From NCBI RefSeq assembly GCF_001693485.1, contig NZ_MAXC01000043.1, forward strand, positions 434,001-498,000: 64,000 nucleotides of DNA, in the 5' to 3' direction. The notes below the pieces were generated by a model. It ran no database searches. It saw only the letters and a list, made by a program, of their open reading frames with translations, and was not told the origin of the DNA. Shown one piece after another: positions 43,372 to 52,789 of the stretch. A program made the translations under genes and the position numbers. Each line of letters opens with the position of its first letter. Position 1 is the first letter of the stretch. The stretch comes from Bradyrhizobium sp. LMTR 3. Its GTDB lineage: Bacteria; Pseudomonadota; Alphaproteobacteria; Rhizobiales; Xanthobacteraceae.

Positions 43372-46300
43372 TTATTCAGCCGCTTTAGCACGCGGAATAG
43401 CATGCGGGTCATCGCTCCCATGCTGCGGCGCGGCAGGCTGCTCGGGGGTGCCGGCCTCATCCAGGCTCTTGCGGAACCAGAGGGCGTAGAGGCCGGGCAG
43501 GTACAAGAGCGTCAGGAAGGTCGCGACGAACAAGCCGCCCATGATGGTGATCGCCATCGGGCCCCAGAACGCCGAGCGCGACAGCGGGATCATGGCGAGG
43601 ATGGCGGCGAGCGCAGTCAGCACCACCGGACGGGCGCGGCGGACGGTTGCCTCAACGATCGCCGCGCGCCTGGTGAGGCCGTGCGAAACATCGGTCTCGA
43701 TCTGGTCGACCAGGATGACCGTGTTGCGCATGATCATGCCGGCGAGCGCGATCAGGCCGAGCAGTGCCACGAAACCGAACGGGGCGTTGGCGACGTTGAG
43801 CCCGAGGGAAGCGCCCACGATGCCGAGCGGCGCGGTGAGGAACACCAGGATCAGGCGCGAGAAGCTCTGGAGCTGGATCATCAGCAGCGTCAGCATCACC
43901 ATGACCATCAGAGGGAAGAGGATGAAGATCGAGGCGTTGCCCTTGGCGGATTCCTCGAACGCCCCGCCCGGCTCGATGCGGTAGGCCGGCTCGAGGTGGT
44001 CAATGATCGGCTTCAGCTTCGGCGTGATCTGGCTGGTGACATCGGGCGCCTGCACGCCGTCGACGACGTCAGAGCGCACGGTGATCGCCATGTCGCGGTT
44101 GCGCCGCCACAGGATCGGCTCCTCATGCGCATACTCGATCTTGGCAACCTGCTGCAGCGGCACGGCCACGCCGTTACGCGAGGTGATGGTGAGATCGCCG
44201 ACGCCGCCGAGGTCGAGACGCTCGGACGGAATCGCACGGGCAACCACGCCGACCTTCTCGATGCCGTCGCGCACGGTCGTGACCTGCGCGCCGGAGATCA
44301 GCATGGATAGCGCCTGGGAGACGTCCTGCGGGGTCAGGCCCATGGCACGGGCGCGATCCTGGTCGACGACCAGCTTGAGGAACGGAGACTGCTCGTTCCA
44401 GTCGAGCTGGACGTCCTTGACGTTCTTGTTCTGCCGCATGACGTCGCGGACCTGATAGGCGATCTCACGCACCTTGTTGGCATCGGGGCCGATTACGCGG
44501 AACTGCACGGGGAAGCCGACGGGGGGACCGAAATTGAAACGGTCGACACGGACGCGCGCCTCGGTCAGCATGCCGTCGGCGACCGCGTTCTCGATCTTGG
44601 CCTTGACCCGCTCGCGCGCCTCGACGCCCTTGGCGACGATAACGATCTCGGCGAAGGCCTCGTTCGGCAACTGCGGATTGAGACCGAGCCAGAAGCGCGG
44701 CGAGCCCTGGCCGACATAGGACGTGTAGGTCTCGATGTCCTTGTCGTCCTTGAGCAGGGTCTCGGCCTTCTTGACGGACTTTTCCGTGACATTGAAGGCG
44801 GTGCCTTCCGGCAGGCGCAACTGGAGGAACAGCTCGGGCCGCTCCGACAGCGGGAAGAACTGCTGCTGGACCTGGCCGAAGCCGACGATCGAGAGCACGA
44901 ACACGCCGACGGTCGCCGCCACCACCTTGATCCGGTGGTCGACGCACCACTGCACCACGGCGCGCAAGCCGCGATACATCCGCGTCTCGTAGATCGCGTG
45001 CGGATCGTGGTTGTGATGCACGGCGATATTGGGCAGCAGCTTGACGCCGATATAGGGCGTGAAGATCACTGCCACGAACCAGGACGCGACCAGCGCGATC
45101 GCCACGATCCAGAAAATGCCGCCGGCATATTCGCCGACCGCCGAATTGGCAAAGCCGATGGGGAGGAAGCCGGCGGCCGTGACCAGCGTTCCCGTGAGCA
45201 TCGGAAACGCAGTTGATTCCCAGGCAAAGGCAGCCGCGCGAACGCGGTCCCAGCCCTGCTCCATCTTCACCACCATCATCTCGACGGCGATGATGGCGTC
45301 GTCGACCAGAAGGCCGAGCGCGATGATCAGCGCACCGAGCGTGATGCGGTGCAGGTCGATCGACATCGCGTTCATGACGATGAAGACGATGGCGAGCACC
45401 AACGGCACCGACATCGCGACCACGATACCGGTGCGCCAGCCGAGCGCCACGAAAGAGACGAACAGCACGATCGCCAACGCCTCGATAAAGGAATGCACGA
45501 ACTCGCCAACCGCGCGCTCGACCACCTTCGGCTGGTCAGCGATCTGTTCGACCTCGATGCCCTGCGGCACGACCTTCATGAAATCGGCGGTCGCCTTCTC
45601 GACATCCTCGCCGAGCTGGAGGATGTTGGCGCCCTTGGTGGTGACGACGCCGATGCCGATCGCGGGCTTGCCTTCCTGGCGGGCGACGAAGGTCGGCGGA
45701 TCGACGAAGCCGTGGGTGACGGTCGCGATATCGCCGAGCCGGAACACGCGGCCATTGCTTTCGACCGGGGTCTCCGCGACCGCCTTGACGCCATCAAGCG
45801 CGCCGGTGACGCGCAGCGGCACGCGCTGCGAGGAGGTTTCCACGGTGCCTGCCGGCGTGACGTTGTTCTGCTTGGCGAGCGAATCGAACAGCGCCTGCGG
45901 CGTAATGCCAAGTGTTGCCAGCTTCGCGTGGGAAAATTCGACGAAGATGCGCTCGTCCTGGGTGCCGTAAAGATTGACCTTGGTGACGCCGTCGACCTTC
46001 AGCAGCCGCTGGCGAAAGCCCTCCGAGACCTTCTTGAGCTGGGCGTAGTCGGCGCCGTCGCCGGTCATCATGTAGAGGATGGAGTCGACGTCGGAGAACT
46101 CGTCATTGACGACTGGCCCTAGGATGCCCGACGGCAGCTGGCCCTGTACGTCGATCACCTTCTTGCGCAGCAGATAAAAGAGATGGGGCACGTCCTTCGG
46201 TGGCGTATCGTCGCGGAAGGTCACCTGGAGCGCGGCGAAGCCGGGCTTGGAATAGGTCTGCACCTTCTCGAAATAGGGCAGCTCCTGGATCTTCTTCTCG

Positions 46301-46509
46301 ATGGGATCCGCGACCTGGGCCTGCATCTCCTGCGCGGTCGCGCCCGGCCACAGCACGGAGACGTTGACCACCTTCACCGTGAAGAACGGATCCTCGGCGC
46401 GGCCGAGCTTCTCATAGGAGAAGTAGCCGGCGACGCCGAGCATGACCATCAGGAACAGGACCAGCGTCGGATGGCTGACGGCCCAAGCCGAAAGGTTGAA
46501 GCGCTTCAT
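43372..46509 (-). CDS. RND efflux transporter permease
   Basis: Inner-membrane proton-driven RND pump of 1045 aa (AcrB-like hydrophobe/amphiphile exporter). Twelve helices are arranged in two repeats; the TM4 acidic pair is in LLVDDAIIAVEMMVVKME. Large periplasmic loops hold the porter domains. The start MKRFNLSAWAVSHPTLVLF at 46509 is preferred; the frame runs to 46539. It lies downstream of its adaptor gene on the same strand (173 bp apart), with a palindromic repeat between. No outer-membrane factor gene is adjacent, so it must use one elsewhere. Confidence 0.9.
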   Translation of the reverse strand: MKRFNLSAWAVSHPTLVLFLMVMLGVAGYFSYEKLGRAEDPFFTVKVVNVSVLWPGATAQEMQAQVADPIEKKIQELPYFEKVQTYSKPGFAALQVTFRDDTPPKDVPHLFYLLRKKVIDVQGQLPSGILGPVVNDEFSDVDSILYMMTGDGADYAQLKKVSEGFRQRLLKVDGVTKVNLYGTQDERIFVEFSHAKLATLGITPQALFDSLAKQNNVTPAGTVETSSQRVPLRVTGALDGVKAVAETPVESNGRVFRLGDIATVTHGFVDPPTFVARQEGKPAIGIGVVTTKGANILQLGEDVEKATADFMKVVPQGIEVEQIADQPKVVERAVGEFVHSFIEALAIVLFVSFVALGWRTGIVVAMSVPLVLAIVFIVMNAMSIDLHRITLGALIIALGLLVDDAIIAVEMMVVKMEQGWDRVRAAAFAWESTAFPMLTGTLVTAAGFLPIGFANSAVGEYAGGIFWIVAIALVASWFVAVIFTPYIGVKLLPNIAVHHNHDPHAIYETRMYRGLRAVVQWCVDHRIKVVAATVGVFVLSIVGFGQVQQQFFPLSERPELFLQLRLPEGTAFNVTEKSVKKAETLLKDDKDIETYTSYVGQGSPRFWLGLNPQLPNEAFAEIVIVAKGVEARERVKAKIENAVADGMLTEARVRVDRFNFGPPVGFPVQFRVIGPDANKVREIAYQVRDVMRQNKNVKDVQLDWNEQSPFLKLVVDQDRARAMGLTPQDVSQALSMLISGAQVTTVRDGIEKVGVVARAIPSERLDLGGVGDLTITSRNGVAVPLQQVAKIEYAHEEPILWRRNRDMAITVRSDVVDGVQAPDVTSQITPKLKPIIDHLEPAYRIEPGGAFEESAKGNASIFILFPLMVMVMLTLLMIQLQSFSRLILVFLTAPLGIVGASLGLNVANAPFGFVALLGLIALAGMIMRNTVILVDQIETDVSHGLTRRAAIVEATVRRARPVVLTALAAILAMIPLSRSAFWGPMAITIMGGLFVATFLTLLYLPGLYALWFRKSLDEAGTPEQPAAPQHGSDDPHAIPRAKAAE

Positions 46510-46579
46510 CGCTCTCTCCGAAAGACGATCCAGTTGCAATAAACGACAGCCGCTCTGGTCAAATCGTCGTCGCGAGGCA

Positions 46580-46618
46580 GCGAAGCAATCCAGGGGGCTG
46601 GGTTCTGGATCGCTTCGC
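46580..46618. repeat. Intergenic inverted repeat in RND operon
   Basis: GCGAAGCAATCCAG at 46580 and CTGGATCGCTTCGC ending 46618 pair with one mismatch around an 11-base loop, a common dispersed element type in Bradyrhizobium genomes. It lies between adaptor and pump genes, so it may modulate the downstream message. Confidence 0.7.
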
Positions 46619-46682
46619 CGCTTCAGCCTTTGCGTAGGGGCAAAGGTCGAAACTACCTCACACGACGTAACTCGTAGAAAGC

Positions 46683-47804
46683 CTAGAAGGACGGCGCCGA
46701 TAGGACCCGCACCTTCTGGCCGGAATCGAGCTTCTGCACACCGAGGGCGACGATCTTTGCGCCCTCGTCCACACCGCCGGTGATGACGACGTCGTTGCTG
46801 TCGTAGGACTTCACTGCGACCGGCTTCAGCGTGACTGCACCTTTGTCGTCGACGACGTAGAATGACGGCTTGCCGCCTTCGTTAAACAGCGCCGACAGCG
46901 GCAGCCGCGCGATGCGCTCGGTAGCGGCATCGGACAGCGTCAGCGTCGCGGTCATGCCGAGCGCGACCTTGTCGTCGGCCTCAGGCAGCGAGAACTTTGC
47001 CAGATAGGTGCGGGTGGCCGGATCGGCGGCCGGTGCGATCTCACGCAGCTTCGCGACGTACTTCTTGTTCGGCTCCGACCAAAGAGTGACGCTGGCGACG
47101 CCCGACTTGGCACGTCCAACCAGCGTCTCAGGGATCGCGACGACCGCTTCCCTTTCGGCAAAGCGCGCGACGCGGATCGAAGCCTGGCCCGCGGCGACCA
47201 CCTGACCAGGCTCGATCAGCGTTGCGGTGACGACGCCCTGGGCGTCGGCAACGAGCGTCGCGTAGGCAAGGGAATTCTTGCTCAATTCGAGCGCGCGCTC
47301 GGCACGGTTCAAGCGTGCGCGGGCCTCGTCGGCCGATGCACGGCTCGAATCCATCTGCGCGTCGGTGGTCCAGCCCTTGGCCTTCAGATCCTTGGCGCGC
47401 TGCTCGGCGGCGGCGGCCTGCGCCAGCACGCCGGTCGCGGCGGTCTGCTCGGCCAACGCCTGCTCGGCCTGGAGCTTCAGGTCGACCTCGTCGAGGGTGG
47501 CGAGCGGCTGTCCGATTTCGACGGTCTGGCCGACTTCCACGAGGCGCTTGGCGACTTTACCGGCGACGCGGAAGCCGAGGTCACTCTCGATCCGGGGCCT
47601 GATGGTGCCGACGAAGCTCTGCTGCGAAGTCTCGGCATCATAATGCGCGGTTGCGACCAGAACCGACCGCGGTGGCTCGGCCTTCTCAGCGACGATGTCA
47701 TTGCACCCGGCCAGCGAAGCCGCCATCAGGGCCAGCGACACGCCTGCCAACAGCCTGGAATAGGGAGCGCCCTCGATAAGCCGGTGACTCATGTTAGCAT
47801 CCAT
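46683..47804 (-). CDS. RND efflux periplasmic adaptor (membrane fusion protein)
   Basis: A 373-aa HlyD/AcrA-type adaptor. A lipoprotein signal ends in LMAASLAGC with Cys34 as lipidation site. The two lipoyl half motifs flank a helical hairpin (about 115-185, Ala/Glu-rich), followed by beta-barrel and membrane-proximal domains. It links the RND pump to an outer-membrane channel. Its start region is a duplicated sequence shared with the gene at 42815; ATG 47792 is another possible start. Confidence 0.88.
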   Translation of the reverse strand: MDANMSHRLIEGAPYSRLLAGVSLALMAASLAGCNDIVAEKAEPPRSVLVATAHYDAETSQQSFVGTIRPRIESDLGFRVAGKVAKRLVEVGQTVEIGQPLATLDEVDLKLQAEQALAEQTAATGVLAQAAAAEQRAKDLKAKGWTTDAQMDSSRASADEARARLNRAERALELSKNSLAYATLVADAQGVVTATLIEPGQVVAAGQASIRVARFAEREAVVAIPETLVGRAKSGVASVTLWSEPNKKYVAKLREIAPAADPATRTYLAKFSLPEADDKVALGMTATLTLSDAATERIARLPLSALFNEGGKPSFYVVDDKGAVTLKPVAVKSYDSNDVVITGGVDEGAKIVALGVQKLDSGQKVRVLSAPSF

Positions 47805-47846
47805 CTCTTCTGCGTACCCTGACGATTGACCAACTAACTAACTCTC
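47773..47846. repeat. Duplicated gene-start region, copy 2
   Basis: Near-identical to 42754-42828; covers the start of the efflux adaptor gene and its upstream leader. Small differences include TTAGC for CAGCA and single-base gaps. Confidence 0.8.
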
Positions 47847-47942
47847 TGGCGAATCTTTGCCGCGTTTGCCCGACGGCGTAAGCCGGACTTCGCAAAGCTC
47901 ACGAGCGACTGAAAAGAAATGCGCGCGGAGTCATGGCGCCAA

Positions 47943-49145
47943 TCAAGATCCTGGGTCCCGCGCGTACAGGCCAAGAGCCAGCAGGGAAAACGCGCTCATC
48001 ACGACGCCCAGCGCCAACATTGCTTCATGTGACACTGTGGCAGCAAGCCATACGCCGATCGCGGCGATCATCATCTGCAAGAAACCCAGCAGCGCCGAGG
48101 CGGCGCCGGCCTTCTCCCCGAATGGAGAAAGCGCCCGCGCAGTGGCCAGTGGAATGACAACACCCATGCCGAGAAGAAAAACGCACATCGCGCCCAGAAA
48201 AGGCAGGAAAGTCGGGCTGATCATCGAGATGAGCAGGATCGCAAGGCTGCTGGCGGCCGTCGCGCACAAGCCGGCCCGGATCGGACCATCGAGCCCGTAG
48301 CGTGGTGCCAATCTTGTTGCAAGCATACCCGCGGCGAATACGATGAAGATGGTGCCGGCGAAAAAGAGGCCTAGCTGGATCGGCGTGAAGTGCAGCGCTT
48401 CGATGAATAGACGCGGTGCAGCGGAAAACATCGAGAACATGCCCGCTATGATGAGGCTCGAGGTGGTCGCGGGGATAGCGAAGCGACGGTCGCCAATCAG
48501 GCCGGCATAGGTCCTGCCGATGGCAACGGGGTTGAGCGGCGTGCGGATCGAATTGTGGGTTTCGCCGACAACGATGCCGTAGGCAACGGCGCTGACGGCA
48601 GAAAAGGCCGCGACCAGCGCGAATTCGGCGCGCCAGCCCAGACTGTGGTCGAGTGCGCCGCCAAGCAGTGGCGAGAACCCGGCAGCAGCGGACATCACGA
48701 TCATGATGGCCGCCATCGCGCGTGCCAGCGCTGCGCCGCTAAACATGTCGCGGGCGATGGCGCGAGACAGCACTGCCGTCGCGCAAGCACCCGTTGCCTG
48801 CACGACGCGGCCGATAAGGAGATTGGGCAGGTCGGTTGCCAGACCGCACCAGACGCTGCCCGCGAAGAACACGGCAAATCCGATCAGGACCGGCCAACGT
48901 CTTCCGTAGCGATCCGAAAGCGGTCCGACCAGGAGCTGGCCCAATCCGAACACCGCAAGGAAGACGGTGATGGCGGACGTGACCGCCGCACTCGTGACAT
49001 TCAATGAGATCGCAATGTTCGGCAGAGACGGCAGCAAGATGTTGGTCGCCAGCGTTCCCATCGCGGTTAGGACGGAAATGACGGCGATGGGCAGAGCGCT
49101 GGAGGTAGGAATGTCCCGCGGCGCGGTGTTGATCAGGTCAGCCAT
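47943..49145 (-). CDS. Bcr/CflA family multidrug MFS transporter
   Basis: A 400-aa drug/H+ antiporter with 12 predicted helices. Motif A is GPLSDRYGRRWPVLIG, and motif C-like residues follow (GACATAVLSRAIARDMF in TM4-5 region), as in Bcr/CflA efflux proteins. Its product would expel small toxic compounds. It is upstream of the RND adaptor on the same strand (138 bp gap) and 15 bp after the stop of the methyltransferase. Confidence 0.87.
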   Translation of the reverse strand: MADLINTAPRDIPTSSALPIAVISVLTAMGTLATNILLPSLPNIAISLNVTSAAVTSAITVFLAVFGLGQLLVGPLSDRYGRRWPVLIGFAVFFAGSVWCGLATDLPNLLIGRVVQATGACATAVLSRAIARDMFSGAALARAMAAIMIVMSAAAGFSPLLGGALDHSLGWRAEFALVAAFSAVSAVAYGIVVGETHNSIRTPLNPVAIGRTYAGLIGDRRFAIPATTSSLIIAGMFSMFSAAPRLFIEALHFTPIQLGLFFAGTIFIVFAAGMLATRLAPRYGLDGPIRAGLCATAASSLAILLISMISPTFLPFLGAMCVFLLGMGVVIPLATARALSPFGEKAGAASALLGFLQMMIAAIGVWLAATVSHEAMLALGVVMSAFSLLALGLYARDPGS

Positions 49146-49160
49146 GGGATCCTTCGCGTG

Positions 49161-50023
49161 TTAGGTTACGGGATTGCGCGCCGTGACGATCCACGTCGCG
49201 CCGTCGATTATCACCGACCGCTCGCCGGCGCGGCCCGCGAAGGCGGCACGAACCGCGGCCGAGGCGCGGGCGCGGATATCGTCGGCCTGATCGGCGAGCA
49301 CCCGCGACAGCGGGCCGACCTCAAACGTCATCTTCACCGCGTCGTCGATCGCCGCGTCCCGCGTCGCGCCCTCGCCAAACGGGACGGAAGCATCGAAGGG
49401 TGCGATAGCGATATCGGTGAAGCCGGCCGCCGTCAGGATCCGGCCCACCCGCGCCGGGTCGCCGAACGAGAATGCGCCGCGGCTTCGGGATCGGGCGGCG
49501 CCGTCGGCGGCACGATACCTTTGATCGCGCCCATCGGCAGGCGCACCCAATCGTTCTCGGCCGCGCCACGCCAGCAGACAAAAGCGACCCGCCCGCCCGG
49601 CTTGAGCGCGCGGCGCATGTGGGCGAACGCCCCTGTCGGATCGTCGAAGAACATCACCCCGAAACGCGAGAACAGGATGTCGAACTCCCCCTCGGGCAGC
49701 TCGGCGCTGCTGGCGTCGGCCACGCGGAACAGGACCGGCGTATCCTGTGGTGCAAGCGCGCGCGCTCGGGCGATCAGCGGTTCGGATATGTCCACGCCCA
49801 GCACTTGGCCCCCCGCGCCGACGCGGGCGGCCAGAGCCAGACTGGACCCGCCCGCGCCGCAGCCGACGTCCAGCACGCGCTCGCCCGCTGCGGGCGCGGC
49901 GGCTTCGATCGCGGCCTGGCCGAACGCCGCCGCTATGGCGTCGAGCCGGGCCTGGTGGGCGACCCAGCGCTCCCCGCTTTGGCCATTCCAGTCGGAGACC
50001 CGATCGGCATTGTGCTGTGCCAT
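49161..50023 (-). pseudogene. SAM-dependent methyltransferase, frameshifted
   Basis: Class I methyltransferase of about 287 codons: SAM motif VLDVGCGAGGSSLALA, then DISEPLIARAR and a C-terminal part. The frame breaks near 49475-49481: restoring one G in GCGGCGC rejoins PDPEAA to GAFSFGDPARVGRILTAAGF. The total of 863 bp is one base short of a whole frame. Likely a small-molecule methyltransferase inactivated by a one-base deletion, unless it is a sequencing error. ATG 50023 starts MAQHNADRVSDWNGQSGERW. Confidence 0.8.
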
Positions 50024-50237
50024 GACATATCCTTGTTCTGATGCGTTCTTGACTAGGCTGTCCGATGTCAAAGCGCGCTTCCTCTCCAGCGAGCGACAAG
50101 AGCGAACAGGATGAAGCGATCCATCCTCCGCTGATCCCAGCTCCGTGAGCGTCGTGATGTTGAGCTGGATCATGTTCGCGGTGTGAGCATCGGCGAAGAG
50201 CGTCAGCGCGTCGGCCCAAAAGTCGCCATTTCCGGAG

Positions 50238-50615
50238 TCAGGCCGTGCAAAAACCGGGGACGGCGACCTTCTGAAACAGGTGCGGGCTGGCCACGACGGA
50301 TGACGGATAGGCCGAAAGCTTCGCGACGAACTCGGGCTGGGTGAAGGCGGTGCGGACCGTCTCGGTGGATTCCCACACCACATAGTTCAGGTAAGTCGGG
50401 CTATCGCCGATCGCTCGATGCAGTTGCATGGAGATGAAGCCCGGTTGCTTCGTTATGATTTCGGCAGCCGCCTTGAAAGCGTCCAGGAAGCCCGCTTCGT
50501 CTGCGGGATCGACCATGAAGAGGTTGATGAGCACGACAGGCGCGGCCGCGATACCGAGTTGGCGGTCAAACGGAAATTTCTCGTCTAGGGGCTTGAATGG
50601 TTTGATGGCGGCCAT
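50238..50615 (-). CDS. Antibiotic biosynthesis monooxygenase (ABM) domain protein
   Basis: A 125-aa ferredoxin-fold ABM protein (VVLINLFMVDPADEAGFLDA, then QPGFISMQLHRAI, LNYVVWES). Such proteins act as small cofactor-free oxygenases or as quinone/haem-degrading enzymes; the substrate is unclear. ATG 50615 has a good GGAG site just upstream, so the longer frame to 50675 is rejected. It lies directly downstream of the flavin oxidoreductase gene and may be co-expressed under the divergent TetR regulator. Confidence 0.82.
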   Translation of the reverse strand: MAAIKPFKPLDEKFPFDRQLGIAAAPVVLINLFMVDPADEAGFLDAFKAAAEIITKQPGFISMQLHRAIGDSPTYLNYVVWESTETVRTAFTQPEFVAKLSAYPSSVVASPHLFQKVAVPGFCTA

Positions 50616-50671
50616 GGTGGCGCTCCTTTCTATTGTGGAATTGAAACTGGCGTGATCGATGCTGCTTGCTC

Positions 50672-51682
50672 TCAAACCACCATCGACTGCTGGGCGAAGA
50701 TACCCGCCATCGCGCCCTGCGATGATGCCTGGGTGACCGAGGGCAAGAAGGGCGTGGCGAGGTCGCCGGCGGCGTAGATGCCGGGCATGCTGGTTTGGCG
50801 GCGCTCGTCGACCTTGAGGACGATGCCGACGGGCGTAGGCACGGTAGCGAGGCCCAGTGATTCATGCAGGCTTGCGGACGGCTTGGTACGCGGATTGGCG
50901 AACAGGATGTCGATTGCGACCTTGCGGCCGGTATCGAGATTGACGGTGGCGATATGGCCCTCGTGATGGGCGATCTCGGTGATCCGGCCATCGACGAGAG
51001 GTATCTTGCGGCGCGCCAGATCGGCCCGGATATCGGGCGGAATGTCGTGACCATCGGCGAACAGTGTCAACTTGTCGGTCCAATCGTGGAACAGCCTGGC
51101 CTGATTGTGCGACTGCGGGCTGGACCAGACGAGGCCCCAATGCTGGTCGGCGACTTCAAAGCCGTCGCAATAGGGGCAGGGTACGATGGATGTGCCCCAG
51201 CTTTCGGCGTAGCCCGGAACATCAGGCATCTGGTCGGCGACGCCATAGCTCAGGATCACGCGCCGCGCTCCAAAGCTTTCGCCCTCGGAAGTGAGGACTT
51301 TGAAATCGTCGATGGCGCCCGAGACGCTTTCGGCCCGGGCGTTGACCATCTTGATCGCGGGATAACGCGCCAGCTGCTGCCGCGCCTCGGCCAGGATGTC
51401 CAGCGGCGGCTTGTGATCGTGGCCGAGCAGTCCATGCGAGTGGCCGGCGAAGCGGTTACGCGGCAGCCCGGTATCGAGAACGGTGACCTTGCGGCGGGCT
51501 CGGCCGAGCTGCAGGGCGCCGGCGAGGCCGGCAAAGCTGCCGCCGATGATGATGACGTCATCCATGGTGATGGGCTCCGTGTTGGGTATGGAGGGGGACG
51601 CGTTGGGCTTGGCGGCGGCCGGAGCGCGCGCGAGGCCGATGGCGGAAAGCGCAGCCAACTTCAGTAGGGCTCGTCGTTGCAT
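50672..51682 (-). CDS. NAD(P)/FAD oxidoreductase, thioredoxin-reductase-like, with Tat-like leader (copy A)
   Basis: A 336-aa flavoprotein. After a leader with twin-arginine character (MQRRALLKLAALSAIGLA) comes the FAD dinucleotide motif IIIGGSFAGLAGALQLGRA. The active-site CPYC motif (VPCPYCDGFE) is a redox-active dithiol as in thioredoxin reductases. The NAD(P)H site region is degenerate in look. The leader suggests export, whereas the second copy starts at MDDVIII (51565 here) and lacks it. Divergent from a TetR regulator gene. Probable role: reduction of small disulphides, quinones or electrophiles. Confidence 0.85.
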   Translation of the reverse strand: MQRRALLKLAALSAIGLARAPAAAKPNASPSIPNTEPITMDDVIIIGGSFAGLAGALQLGRARRKVTVLDTGLPRNRFAGHSHGLLGHDHKPPLDILAEARQQLARYPAIKMVNARAESVSGAIDDFKVLTSEGESFGARRVILSYGVADQMPDVPGYAESWGTSIVPCPYCDGFEVADQHWGLVWSSPQSHNQARLFHDWTDKLTLFADGHDIPPDIRADLARRKIPLVDGRITEIAHHEGHIATVNLDTGRKVAIDILFANPRTKPSASLHESLGLATVPTPVGIVLKVDERRQTSMPGIYAAGDLATPFLPSVTQASSQGAMAGIFAQQSMVV

Positions 51683-51710
51683 GGAAGTCACCGTGGGCTT
51701 GCACGTTTCA

Positions 51711-51767
51711 GATACTGCATGGTATCGTAATGCAAGAATTAGAATACTGTCAAGTACTGGAATTGTC
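51711..51767. promoter_or_regulatory. TetR operator/promoter region, copy A
   Basis: GATAC at 51711 and GTATC at 51722 form a dyad, followed by AATACTGTCAAGTACT before the TetR GTG start at 51768. The same pattern with identical spacing is conserved in copy B. Position between divergent genes fits an autoregulated TetR operator. Confidence 0.5.
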
Positions 51768-52451
51768 GTGACCGAAAAAATCCAGGGCCGGCGCGGCCGG
51801 CCCGCCAACGAAGCTCTTGGCCAAACGATCGTCGAGGCCGCGCGCGAACTCTTTGTGGAGTTGGGTTTTCAAGCGACGACCTTGGACAAGCTCGCCCAGC
51901 GGGCGAAGATATCCAAGCTCAGCATCTACAGGCACTTCGAGAACAAGAAGGCGCTGTTCAGCGCGGCCATCGCGGCCGGCTGCCATCAGTTGTTTGCACC
52001 ACAGATCCTGCTTGAAGGCGTCGACGGTTCGGCCGAAGACCAGCTCATGGCGGTAGGATCATTGCTCCTTCGCACGCCGTTGAGATCAGACGTCCGCAGT
52101 GTCGAAGCCATGGTCATGGCCGACAAGACGAATCAAAAGTCGTTAAGCAAGCTCCATTTCGAAGCCGGCCCCGCCCATGTCATCGTCCAAACCGAGGCCC
52201 TGTTGCGTCAGTTGCACGCGAAGGCGCTTCTGAACGTGCCCGATCCTCTCCGGTCCGCCCGCTTGTTCGCCGCGCTTTTCAAAGGATCCGATCTCCTGAT
52301 GATCGCACGCTTCGATCAGGCGAGAGCAGAGGACGACAACGAAATCGAATCCTATTGCCGGTCGGCCGTCGCCATGTTCATCGCCGCGCACGGTCGCAAC
52401 GACCACGTGGGCAGATATTTGCCGGCGCCAAGCTCAAAAGACAAAATTTGA
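51768..52451 (+). CDS. TetR/AcrR family regulator (copy A)
   Basis: A 227-aa regulator. The N-terminal HTH is clear (ALGQTIVEAARELFVELGF, then KISKLSIYRHFENKKALF), the rest is a helical ligand domain with a TetR_C_7-like look. GTG 51768 starts VTEKIQGRRGRPANEAL, as in copy B; the frame is open far upstream. It is divergent from the flavin oxidoreductase and probably represses it and itself. Confidence 0.87.
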   Translation: MTEKIQGRRGRPANEALGQTIVEAARELFVELGFQATTLDKLAQRAKISKLSIYRHFENKKALFSAAIAAGCHQLFAPQILLEGVDGSAEDQLMAVGSLLLRTPLRSDVRSVEAMVMADKTNQKSLSKLHFEAGPAHVIVQTEALLRQLHAKALLNVPDPLRSARLFAALFKGSDLLMIARFDQARAEDDNEIESYCRSAVAMFIAAHGRNDHVGRYLPAPSSKDKI

Positions 52452-52652
52452 ATCGTGCGTGACCGATGTGCTCAGTGGCGTGGTGCGCGGCACCGGCAGC
52501 CGACGCTCGATCGAGCCCGCGGGACGCGAGCCGCCTCGTTTCGCGTCGTACCGCTCGGCAAGCTCCAGCAGGCGACGCCGTGTGAAGGGGGCCGCCTTCT
52601 CGGCAATGACCCGAACCCGCTGTGCGAGACCTTGGTAGAATTCCAACTCCAT
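52434..52652 (-). CDS. Small hypothetical protein
   Basis: A 72-aa protein: MELEFYQGLAQRVRVIAEKA, then FTRRRLLELAERYDAK, a small helical family widely seen in Bradyrhizobium-like genomes, function unknown. Its C-terminal dozen residues are encoded by the edge of the direct repeat, so the original end may have been replaced. ATG 52670 is also possible. Confidence 0.55.
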   Translation of the reverse strand: MELEFYQGLAQRVRVIAEKAAPFTRRRLLELAERYDAKRGGSRPAGSIERRLPVPRTTPLSTSVTHDSNFVF

Positions 52653-52665
52653 GACGCGCCCCCGC

Positions 52666-52782
52666 AACATCACTGCGGCCCAGCGCTGTGACGCCGCGGA
52701 AATCGTCCTGGACCGCGGGCGTGTTCTTCGAGGTGCCGCCTGCGAAATCCGTCTCGATCGCGCCGGGCGCGACGAGGGTCTC
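52666..52782 (-). pseudogene. Short-chain dehydrogenase fragment
   Basis: Encodes VAPGAIETDFAGG, then NTPAVQDDF and GVTALGR, the C-terminal block that follows the NADP-binding core in SDR enzymes. Only about 40 codons survive, in another frame from the small gene next to it. Confidence 0.6.
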
Positions 52783-52789
52783 GTATCGG

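Larger units (their letters stand above)
50670..52469. repeat. Large direct repeat, copy A (1.8 kb)
   Basis: Oxidoreductase gene, divergent promoter and TetR gene; near-identical to 57174-58882 in gene content, order and most bases. The two copies have sharp edges: left at TCTCAAACCACC, right at GTGCGTGACCGATGT. Copy A is longer by a segment coding a signal-like leader (about 51566-51700) which copy B lacks. Confidence 0.92.
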
